5,808 nucleotides of DNA from Candidatus Staskawiczbacteria bacterium (GTDB lineage Bacteria > Patescibacteriota > Minisyncoccia > Minisyncoccales > Staskawiczbacteraceae): the NCBI GenBank assembly GCA_903850725.1, contig CAINMG010000059.1, positions 1-5,808 of the forward strand, read 5' to 3'. A program made the position numbers and the translations under genes. The stretch's first letter is position 1; every line of letters begins with the position of its first letter. This document shows positions 1 to 4,462 of the stretch, in pieces. Below the pieces are notes generated by a model. That model was not told where the DNA came from and ran no database searches. It worked only from the letters and a program-made list of their open reading frames with translations.

Positions 1-71
1 AATGTTTGCTGACCACGAATTGCCGACAATGCTACATCGGACTTCTGCTTTGAGGTAAAAACTTTTTTCAT
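1..71 (-). CDS. IS3-family transposase OrfA, N-terminal fragment (runs off left edge)
   Basis: The 23 complete codons on the minus strand begin MKKVFTSKQKSDVALSAIRG and continue QQT. This matches the usual opening of IS3-family OrfA, a small helix-turn-helix DNA-binding protein whose N-terminus typically reads like (K/R)-x-F-(T/S)-x-x-(F/Q)-K-x-x-V-A-L-x-A-I-(R/K)-G-x-x-T. OrfA recognises the element's ends; by family knowledge it is fused to the DDE-integrase OrfB by a programmed -1 frameshift, but that part is not in view. The ATG at 71-69 has no Shine-Dalgarno sequence and lies only 13 bases from a TATAAT box, so the mRNA would be almost leaderless. The identification rests on about 20 residues: convincing in pattern, but short. 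Confidence 0.72.
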   Translation of the reverse strand, partial: MKKVFTSKQKSDVALSAIRGQQT

Positions 72-84
72 GTTTTTTGATTTC

Positions 85-90
85 ATTATA
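85..90 (-). promoter_or_regulatory. -10 box for the insertion-sequence transposase
   Basis: The minus strand reads a perfect TATAAT here, 13 bases before the orfA start codon. No good -35 hexamer is present at 17-base spacing (the bases there read GTGCAT). The start point would fall only about 5-7 bases before the ATG. Confidence 0.5.
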
Positions 91-107
91 CTCTAATTTT
101 CTATCTT

Positions 108-578
108 ATGCACCTGTTCAGTTTTCGCAGTCCACCATACACTGGAGCTTACACATTTGGTGATACTTCAACTGGTGATGTTTCAGTGTCTTTAGCATGC
201 ACTGATGGAAGTGGATCAGGTTGTGGGGTTACACTTTACTGCACAGACACACTTGGCACTTGCACCCCAAACTTAACTTACACAATACCAGTGGTAATTT
301 CTGCCGAAGGCACAAACTACATAAGATATTCTTCCACAGACACAGTAAGCAACTCTGAAATAACCAAATCTCAAACAATTAAGATTACAGTGCCAGTTGT
401 CACGCCAGCAGGTGGAGGTGGAGCAGGTGGCAATGCTATGCAAGCGTTTGCAAATCAAAACAATCAAGCACCCCAGGCACTAAAACAACAACTAATCGCA
501 GAATTGAAACTAAAATTAATTGATTTGATAAGACAGTTGATATTATTGCTACAGGAGAGGATAAAAAATAATTTGTAG
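108..578 (+). CDS. C-terminal remnant of a secreted/surface protein with Ig-like domain, probably truncated by the IS
   Basis: The open frame has an in-frame stop at 78-80, and its first ATG (108) lies inside the insertion-sequence end without a ribosome site; genuine host coding probably begins near 135. Residues about 10-95 form a Thr/Ser-rich beta-sandwich-like module with four cysteines (C31, C39, C45, C52) and the pattern LACTDGSGSGCG ... NYIRYSSTDTVSNSE. This resembles the Ig-like or chitobiase C-terminal-like repeats of secreted bacterial proteins. A Gly-rich linker (102-108), a Gln/Asn-rich stretch, and a hydrophobic amphipathic helix (about 125-153, with Leu/Ile spaced as in a coiled coil and basic residues at the end) follow. 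No signal peptide is present, consistent with loss of the N-terminus. It may be a pseudogene rather than an expressed protein. The exact biological role is unknown. Confidence 0.6.
   Translation: MHLFSFRSPPYTGAYTFGDTSTGDVSVSLACTDGSGSGCGVTLYCTDTLGTCTPNLTYTIPVVISAEGTNYIRYSSTDTVSNSEITKSQTIKITVPVVTPAGGGGAGGNAMQAFANQNNQAPQALKQQLIAELKLKLIDLIRQLILLLQERIKNNL
111..134 (-). repeat. Candidate terminal inverted repeat of the IS3-like element
   Basis: Read on the minus strand from 134 inward, the sequence starts TGGACTGCGAAAACTGAACA. This resembles IS3-family ends, which open with TG and often carry a second TGGACA- or TGAACA-like block about 20 bases in. The partner repeat lies outside the window, so the boundary and any 3-4 bp target duplication (which would begin at 135, CCA or CCAT) cannot be confirmed here. 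Confidence 0.42.
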
Positions 579-600
579 TAAGTAGTTTAAATACAAAAAT

Positions 601-625
601 TCGCTTTTCAATGAAGCGATTTTTT
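601..625 (+). terminator. Rho-independent terminator after the surface-protein gene
   Basis: TCGCTT (601-606) pairs with AAGCGA (614-619) around a 7-base loop, followed by six T residues (620-625). It lies 22 bases past the stop codon. An A-run at 595-599 makes it potentially usable from the other strand too. Confidence 0.75.
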
Positions 626-633
626 GGTATGAT
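605..633 (+). promoter_or_regulatory. Extended -10 promoter for the radical SAM gene
   Basis: TGG followed by TATGAT (625-633) is a good extended -10 element. A weak -35-like TTTTCA (605-610) lies 17 bases upstream and is shared with the terminator stem. The start point would be near 640, leaving a leader of roughly 28 bases before the ATG at 668. Confidence 0.5.
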
Positions 634-667
634 GAATTATCACTCGGCAAATAAACTTTAATTTTTT

Positions 668-1465
668 ATGATTATTGGAGGATTACAGAAAAATACGTTA
701 ATAGACTTTCCGGGCAAGCTTGCCTGTATTGTTTTTTTGGCTGGGTGCAATTTTAGATGCCCTTGGTGTTATTCTGCAGAATTGGTTTTGCCAGAAAAAA
801 TTGCAAAACAGCCTCGTATTTTGGAAAAAGAAATTTTTGAATTTTTGGAAACTAGAAAAGGACTTTTGGAAGGCGTGGTTTTGTGTGGGGGAGAGCCGAC
901 TATAAACAAAGACTTGCCTGAATTTATTAAAAAAATCAAAAAAATGGGTTTTGCAGTAAAGCTTGATACTAATGGCTCAAATCCCAAAATGCTAAAAGAT
1001 TTAATTGATGCAAAATTAATTGATTATGTGGCAATGGACATTAAGACTTCGCGGAAGTCCAATTTTCAATTTTCAATTTTCAATTTTCAATCAAATTCCA
1101 ATGATCAAATATCAAAGCATAAAAGTGCTTACGAATCTTTGTTTATTGATGGTGTGGACATGAAAGACATAGAAGAGTCAGTGCGCATCCTAAAGCTAGG
1201 ATTAGTGGACTTTGAGTTTAGAACAACTGTGGTGCCTGATGTTCATACAAAAGAAGATTTTTTGGCAATTGCTAAATGGATTGGAGATAAAGATGTAAGA
1301 TATTATTTACAAAATTTTAGAGCTGAAAAAACTATTGACCCTAATTTTTCCGCCCAAGGCGGACCCGCCTCGGGCGGGGAGAAAGCAAAAGCATATCCGC
1401 AAAGTTTTTTGGAAGAAGTTGCTAAAGAAATTTCTTCACATTTTAAAGAATGCAAAGCAAGATGA
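668..1465 (+). CDS. nrdG: Anaerobic ribonucleoside-triphosphate reductase activating protein (NrdG2-type radical SAM)
   Basis: This is a radical S-adenosylmethionine enzyme expected to install the glycyl radical on class III ribonucleotide reductase for dNTP synthesis without oxygen. The opening MIIGGLQKNTLIDFPGK is characteristic of the NrdG2/PflA-like group. The CxxxCxxC iron-sulfur motif is C27, C31 and C34 within GCNFRCPWC; the CGGEPT motif (73-78) contacts SAM; later blocks KLDTNG, AMDIK (122-126) and FRTTVVP fit the barrel. At 265 residues it is longer than the roughly 190-230 usual for the family. Two low-complexity insertions explain the excess: residues about 129-152 (heptamer repeat DNA) and 228-237 (a double-hairpin element). 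Both avoid the catalytic motifs, so activity may persist. The partner reductase NrdD is not in the window. There is no Shine-Dalgarno at 668, as for the other AT-rich genes. Specificity for NrdD rather than another glycyl-radical enzyme is inferred. Confidence 0.87.
   Translation: MIIGGLQKNTLIDFPGKLACIVFLAGCNFRCPWCYSAELVLPEKIAKQPRILEKEIFEFLETRKGLLEGVVLCGGEPTINKDLPEFIKKIKKMGFAVKLDTNGSNPKMLKDLIDAKLIDYVAMDIKTSRKSNFQFSIFNFQSNSNDQISKHKSAYESLFIDGVDMKDIEESVRILKLGLVDFEFRTTVVPDVHTKEDFLAIAKWIGDKDVRYYLQNFRAEKTIDPNFSAQGGPASGGEKAKAYPQSFLEEVAKEISSHFKECKAR
1060..1091 (+). repeat. CAATTTT heptamer array inside the nrdG-like gene
   Basis: Four perfect tandem copies of CAATTTT start at 1060, 1067, 1074 and 1081, with a partial fifth (CAAT, 1088-1091). 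They are followed by a looser CAA/TCAAAT-rich tail to about 1115. Seven-base units shift frame each time, so the peptide cycles through all three frames (NFQFSIF, then NFQ). A small inverted repeat ACTTC-gcg-GAAGT (1046-1058) sits at its left border. Confidence 0.85.
1349..1378 (+). repeat. 30-bp double-hairpin GC-rich element, in frame in the nrdG-like gene
   Basis: There are two adjoining perfect hairpins. TCCGCC (1349-1354) pairs with GGCGGA (1358-1363) across a CAA loop, and CCCGCC (1364-1369) pairs with GGCGGG (1373-1378) across TCG. The element is exactly ten codons, begins on a codon boundary, and encodes SAQGGPASGG. Its GC content is strikingly above the AT-rich gene around it. No T-run follows, so it is not a terminator. 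Confidence 0.85.
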
Positions 1466-2967
1466 CAAGCTCTAAAACATTATTTTTGCTTTGTATATCA
1501 TTTATTGCGGGGATATTTTTGAGTTCTGTTTTCGCAATCCCTCAAGTTTTTATTTGGGTTTTTTTATTGTTGGCAATTATTTTGATTATTTTTGGCTCCC
1601 TTCCTTTTGGGAAGGGTTGGGGATGGGTAGTGGGTTTTTGTATTTTGGTTTTGTGTTTGGGAATTTTAAGATATCAAATATCTTTATCTAATATTGATAC
1701 TAATAATTTAAGAAAATTAAATGACAGACAAGAACCAATAAATCTACAGGGAATAATTGTCAGCGAACCAGATAATAGAGATACAATCCAGCGATTAAAA
1801 TTTCAAGCAGATAATCTTGATGGGATAATTTTAGTAACCAAAAGCAGATATCCTGAATATAAATATCAAGATATGATAAAAATTACAGGCAAACTAAAAA
1901 CTCCAGCTGATTTTGGGGATTTCAATTATAAAAATTATTTATTAAAAGATGGAATTTATTCGGTAATGGATTTTCCAAAGACCGAACTATTACAGATACC
2001 CGGTATCAGATACCCGGTATCTGTATTGGCTAAAGTATATACGGGAATTTTATTGGTAAAACAAAAATTACGAGAAAGCATAAGGCAAATATATTTACCA
2101 CCAGAAAGTTTAGTTTTAGAAGGGACAATTTTAGGGGATAGTTCTGCTCTTACAGATGAATTGAAAAATCAGTTAAATATTACCGGGCTTCGCCACATTA
2201 TAGCTGTATCTGGAACTCATGTGGTGATTTTATCTATGATTTTAATGTATTTGTTTTTAATGCTTGGATTTTGGCGAGGGCAAGCATTTTATGGTGCAGT
2301 TAGTTTTATTTGGCTATATATTTTACTTACAGGACTACCAGCTTCAGGAATTAGAGCTGGCATTATGGCAACTTTATTTTTGCTAGCTGAAAAACTTGGC
2401 AGAGAGGGGCATAGGGAAAGAATAATAGTGCTGGCTGGAGCTGTAATGCTGATATTTAACCCCTTACTTTTAAGGTATGACATTGGGTTTCAATTATCAT
2501 TTTTAGCTGTGCTGGGTTTAATTTATTTAGATTCATTTATCAAAAGTTATATATTAAAATTTACAAAAATAGAAAATGAGAAATTAAAAAATCTTGTTGG
2601 GATGATTTCTGCTACGCTGTCTGCTCAAATTTTTACAATTCCAATTATGCTTTATAATTTTGGCAATGTTTCTTTGATTGCTCCAATAACCAATATATTA
2701 ATTTTGCCTATTGTAGAGCCCTTAATGATATTGGGATTTGTATCTTCTTTTATTGGAATATTTTCAAGTTCTTTGGCAATGATTTTCTCTGTTCCTTGTT
2801 ATTTTTTGCTTTATTATTTTATAAAAATTTTAGAAATATTTTCACAACCTTGGGCTATGAGAGTTTTTGAAAATGTGCATTGGCTGTGGGTTGTATTTTT
2901 GTATTTAATTATTATAGTTTTTGTAGCTTGGATAAAAAAGAAAGAAAGAGAAAATAAATTTTACTAA
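1462..2967 (+). CDS. comEC: ComEC/Rec2 family DNA-uptake channel, short form without metallo-beta-lactamase domain
   Basis: This is the inner-membrane channel that carries single-stranded DNA into the cytoplasm during transformation. Three N-terminal membrane segments (about 6-70) are followed by a soluble OB-fold-like domain (about 92-175, DUF4131 type). The polytopic competence domain (about 205-500) carries family blocks LEGTILGD, GLRHIIAVSGTHV (242-254), LPASGIRAGIMA and DIGFQLSFLAVLGL. The 501-residue protein ends in a basic tail right after the last membrane segment. The C-terminal metallo-beta-lactamase-like nuclease domain found in many longer ComEC proteins is absent, and no separate gene for it is in the window. 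The start at 1462 was chosen because its ATG overlaps the preceding TGA (ATGA), typical of translational coupling. An in-frame ATG at 1450 would add four residues. Two palindromic repeats lie inside the frame (near residues 46-55 and 177-188). Confidence 0.9.
   Translation: MTSSKTLFLLCISFIAGIFLSSVFAIPQVFIWVFLLLAIILIIFGSLPFGKGWGWVVGFCILVLCLGILRYQISLSNIDTNNLRKLNDRQEPINLQGIIVSEPDNRDTIQRLKFQADNLDGIILVTKSRYPEYKYQDMIKITGKLKTPADFGDFNYKNYLLKDGIYSVMDFPKTELLQIPGIRYPVSVLAKVYTGILLVKQKLRESIRQIYLPPESLVLEGTILGDSSALTDELKNQLNITGLRHIIAVSGTHVVILSMILMYLFLMLGFWRGQAFYGAVSFIWLYILLTGLPASGIRAGIMATLFLLAEKLGREGHRERIIVLAGAVMLIFNPLLLRYDIGFQLSFLAVLGLIYLDSFIKSYILKFTKIENEKLKNLVGMISATLSAQIFTIPIMLYNFGNVSLIAPITNILILPIVEPLMILGFVSSFIGIFSSSLAMIFSVPCYFLLYYFIKILEIFSQPWAMRVFENVHWLWVVFLYLIIIVFVAWIKKKERENKFY
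1598..1616 (+). repeat. Hairpin repeat followed by a G-rich tail, inside comEC
   Basis: CCCTTCC (1598-1604) pairs perfectly with GGAAGGG (1610-1616) across a 5-base loop, followed by TTGGGGATGGGT (1617-1628). The form CCCTTCC-loop-GGAAGGG-TTGGGG recalls a dispersed hairpin repeat that I recognise from many unrelated AT-rich genomes. Here it is translated as LPFGKGWGW between the second and third membrane segments. It lacks a T-run. Confidence 0.65.
1991..2025 (+). repeat. Nested palindrome made of a 14-bp tandem duplication, inside comEC
   Basis: CAGATACCCGGTAT occurs twice back to back (1993-2006 and 2007-2020). Each copy contains the palindrome GATACC-c-GGTATC. The full 35 bases are also an inverted repeat, TACAGATACC at the left matching GGTATCTGTA at the right, mismatched only at the unpaired centres. 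It is read through as IPGIRYP between the OB-fold domain and the membrane core. Confidence 0.85.
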
Positions 2968-3008
2968 AAAAGCCCCGACTCGCACATGGCGCGCCGTGGC
3001 TCGGTTTT
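2966..3008 (-). terminator. Terminator for the minus-strand cassette, probably bidirectional with comEC
   Basis: A GC-rich imperfect hairpin (CCGA 2975-2978 with TCGG 3001-3004, inner arms around the palindrome GGCGCGCC) is followed on the minus strand by GGGGC and six T residues (2971-2966). On the plus strand a shorter TTTT (3005-3008) follows the same stem, so it can also end comEC transcription. The stem has bulges, so its strength is uncertain. Confidence 0.6.
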
Positions 3009-3038
3009 GCATCTTGGGGCGAAGTCGCCCTGCGATGC
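3009..3038 (-). other. Hairpin just after the carbonic-anhydrase-like stop codon
   Basis: GCATC (3009-3013) pairs with GATGC (3034-3038), and GGGCG (3017-3021) with CGCCC (3026-3030) across an AAGT loop. It starts 2 bases past the stop codon of the minus-strand gene. No T-run follows on either strand, so it may protect the mRNA 3' end rather than terminate. Confidence 0.5.
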
Positions 3039-3040
3039 CT

Positions 3041-3694
3041 TTAGTCAAGTTTAATTTTTTCGGGAACAGGGTTGACTAGACCCTTTTCCCGGTCCGCGAA
3101 GCTATAGTACTCCATTACTAGTTTTAGCTTTGGAGCTCTTTGTGCAAAGAATTCCTTGATCGCGGGAAAATCCTTTTTCCCTTGGTGCGGGTCTAATAGC
3201 CCGCAGTATTTATTGAAGGCGCAATCTTCGTGACCCGCGACAATAACTTTTTCTAGAAACGGTAGCGGGTGTTTTGGGTCGAGGATTACGTCTAATTCTT
3301 GTTTTTCCGCTCTGCATGCGCAATCCATCAGCGTAGGGTTTGCCAATGGTTCTGGTCCGCCTGGGACTACGATGGGAAAACATTCTCCCTGGCCAAAACC
3401 GTAACGTTCCCGGATGCGGTCGATCATGTCGAGTCGCGGATCAGAGCAACAGATCACGATAGCTCTGACCTTTGGCGGAGTGGCTTCAGTTTTGACTCCG
3501 ACCGGCGCCTTGGTTTTTGAGGCTTCGGTTTTTACCTCGGCTTCTGTTGTGCTTTTCTTGGCATCAGCTTTCTTGCCGTAGAAACAAAACACCATTGCCA
3601 CTACTACGTAGCAGAGAACTGCTACGACAACAATTTTGGCCGATCCTTTTCTGGACGGGCCTTTGTCTAACGCCATCTCAACCAACCTTCTCAT
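3041..3694 (-). CDS. Membrane-anchored beta-carbonic-anhydrase-like protein with an intact zinc-site motif
   Basis: The 217-residue protein has one membrane segment (about 20-39, flanked by basic residues), a Lys/Glu/Thr/Ala-rich linker with VKTEA twice (about 40-75), then a beta-carbonic-anhydrase-like domain. Its CxDxR motif is C83, D85 and R87 (ICCSDPRLD). The HxxC motif is H155 and C158 (GHEDC). Together these give the Cys-His-Cys zinc ligands and the Asp-Arg pair of the beta family. A VPGGPEPLA block (110-118) lies between. It resembles small 'putative carbonic anhydrase' proteins; bicarbonate formation from CO2 is a family expectation, not shown. The start was chosen at 3694 because AAGGAGG precedes it by 5 bases; the frame stays open to 3766 but without such a signal. 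GC is about half, against about a third in the flanks. The upstream neighbour is a diverged paralogue. Confidence 0.75.
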   Translation of the reverse strand: MRRLVEMALDKGPSRKGSAKIVVVAVLCYVVVAMVFCFYGKKADAKKSTTEAEVKTEASKTKAPVGVKTEATPPKVRAIVICCSDPRLDMIDRIRERYGFGQGECFPIVVPGGPEPLANPTLMDCACRAEKQELDVILDPKHPLPFLEKVIVAGHEDCAFNKYCGLLDPHQGKKDFPAIKEFFAQRAPKLKLVMEYYSFADREKGLVNPVPEKIKLD

Positions 3695-3699
3695 GTCTT

Positions 3700-3706
3700 C
3701 CTCCTT
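3700..3706 (-). promoter_or_regulatory. Strong Shine-Dalgarno site fixing the start at 3694
   Basis: The minus strand reads AAGGAGG, a full match to the 16S anti-Shine-Dalgarno core, with a 5-base spacer to the ATG. None of the AT-rich genes in the window has a comparable site. Confidence 0.85.
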
Positions 3707-3720
3707 CTTGTGAAACTGCC

Positions 3721-3750
3721 AAAAAAATGCCACAGACACTCGCCTGTGGC
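3721..3750 (-). terminator. Intrinsic terminator between the two carbonic-anhydrase-like genes
   Basis: On the minus strand GCCACAG (3750-3744) pairs with CTGTGGC (3735-3729) across an 8-base loop, followed by one A and seven T residues (3727-3721). It sits 18 bases past the upstream gene's stop and 26 bases before the downstream start. No promoter is visible between it and the downstream gene, so it may work as a partial terminator or attenuator. Confidence 0.75.
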
Positions 3751-3768
3751 GATCACGCGCTAACATTC

Positions 3769-4401
3769 TTAGTGGGCAAGGGCCAGTAGGCCTTTTTCTG
3801 CTGGGATAAACTCAATAATCCCTTTTTCTTGATCGGGAACATTGGCAAACCAGACAGAAACCTTGACTCCATCCTTACCTAATTCGCGGAGAATTTCCTC
3901 CACCGCCCTCATGATTTCCGGCATGTCTGCGAGTTCTCGGCTTTCTCGGTTATTGGGATTGGGTACAACCCCGTAGTATTTGCAGTTCCAGTGGCCTATG
4001 AGAATTATCTCGTCTATCAAAGGAAAGTGCTTTAAGGTGAACACGAGGTGTTTTCTCAGATGTTCAAATCTCTTTTGCATTTCTTCTTTGTAGGCAAAAG
4101 GAACTGGCCCGCCTGCTTCGTTGCGAGTTAAAAACTGTCCACTTTTAAGCCCAAGACCATTGCGTTTGCCAAGACCAAGCCGTCGAAACAGTAGAAATAG
4201 TAAAGACCATTTTTTGTTGGTGGCAAAGCGAATGAATGCCTCGAAGAAGCGCGGATCGTAACGGAACAAGATAAACTTAGTTGGGACGGTTGAGCTTAAT
4301 CGGTAACTTGTTCTTTTTTCAGCCTTTATTGTCAGCCGGATGGCGTGAACAATAAAGACAATCAGTAAAACCCAAAAAATCGTTGTGTAGTGATCAAACA
4401 T
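3769..4401 (-). CDS. Membrane-anchored beta-carbonic-anhydrase-like paralogue lacking the first zinc cysteine
   Basis: This 210-residue protein has a membrane segment near the N-terminus (about 8-25) and a basic stretch just after it. Its domain is homologous to the downstream gene: FRYDPRF (46-52) replaces CCSDPRL, GGPVPFA (97-103) matches GGPEPLA, GHWNC (136-140) matches GHEDC, and QEKGIIEFIPAEK matches REKGLVNPVPEK. The Asp-Arg pair (D49, R51) and HxxC (H137, C140) are kept, but the first zinc ligand is R47 instead of cysteine, and C140 is the only cysteine in the protein. Classical carbonic anhydrase activity is therefore doubtful; a regulatory, partner or different binding role is possible but unproven. 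The start was chosen at 4401 because AAAGGA lies 7 bases upstream; the frame extends to 4458. An extra basic, Leu/Phe-rich segment (about 63-90) has no clear counterpart in the paralogue. GC is above the flanks. Confidence 0.62.
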   Translation of the reverse strand: MFDHYTTIFWVLLIVFIVHAIRLTIKAEKRTSYRLSSTVPTKFILFRYDPRFFEAFIRFATNKKWSLLFLLFRRLGLGKRNGLGLKSGQFLTRNEAGGPVPFAYKEEMQKRFEHLRKHLVFTLKHFPLIDEIILIGHWNCKYYGVVPNPNNRESRELADMPEIMRAVEEILRELGKDGVKVSVWFANVPDQEKGIIEFIPAEKGLLALAH

Positions 4402-4408
4402 GCGTGAT

Positions 4409-4414
4409 TCCTTT
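4409..4414 (-). promoter_or_regulatory. Shine-Dalgarno site fixing the start at 4401
   Basis: AAAGGA on the minus strand, 7 bases before the ATG. It supports the internal methionine over the upstream ATG at 4458, which has no such site and lies too close to the -10 box. Confidence 0.7.
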
Positions 4415-4433
4415 GTCAAAGAACGTTTTTTGC

Positions 4434-4452
4434 CAGTCAAGCAACTTGACTG
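4434..4452 (-). promoter_or_regulatory. Perfect 8-bp inverted repeat in the cassette leader
   Basis: CAGTCAAG (4434-4441) and CTTGACTG (4445-4452) form a perfect inverted repeat around a 3-base centre. It lies 10 bases downstream of the cassette's -10 box, at or just after the expected transcription start. No T-run follows on the minus strand, so an operator or a 5'-leader hairpin is more likely than a terminator. Confidence 0.6.
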
Positions 4453-4462
4453 TAGCATTTAA

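Larger units (their letters stand above)
1..134 (-). mobile_element. Right-hand end of an IS3-family-like insertion sequence (partial)
   Basis: A minus-strand reading frame starting at 71 encodes the first residues of an IS3-type OrfA transposase and leaves the window at base 1. Behind its start lie a -10 box (85-90) and a candidate terminal repeat (111-134) beginning 5'-TGGACTG on the minus strand, the TG...CA style of IS3 ends. Immediately beyond, the plus strand enters the middle of a surface-protein domain, as expected if the element landed inside that gene. The outer boundary is inferred: 134 fits best, and 120 (where the minus strand reads TGAACAGG) is the alternative. The rest of the element, including orfB, and the other end lie outside the window. 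Confidence 0.65.

Noticed and set aside
1060..1091. Heptamer array as a CRISPR or iteron array
   Set aside because: Units are only 7 bp with no spacers and are coding; no cas or replication-initiator gene or other origin features lie nearby.
1349..1378. Double hairpin as a transcription terminator
   Set aside because: It lies within a coding gene, no T-run follows on either strand, and the reading frame continues with family-typical sequence.
2986..2993. GGCGCGCC (an AscI recognition sequence) as a sign of a cloning junction
   Set aside because: It forms the inner part of a terminator stem in a GC-rich stretch, and no vector-like sequence is nearby; chance plus hairpin structure explains it.
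3695..3766. Longer N-terminus (24 residues) for the intact carbonic-anhydrase-like protein
   Set aside because: The extension would run through the terminator hairpin and the AAGGAGG ribosome site, and its peptide is composition-wise unlike the rest. The start at 3694 has the strong signal.
3299..3789. Two plus-strand open frames (3299-3520 and 3517-3789)
   Set aside because: Both are antisense to the carbonic-anhydrase-like gene, lack ribosome sites and show no recognisable domain. High GC in this segment lowers stop frequency.
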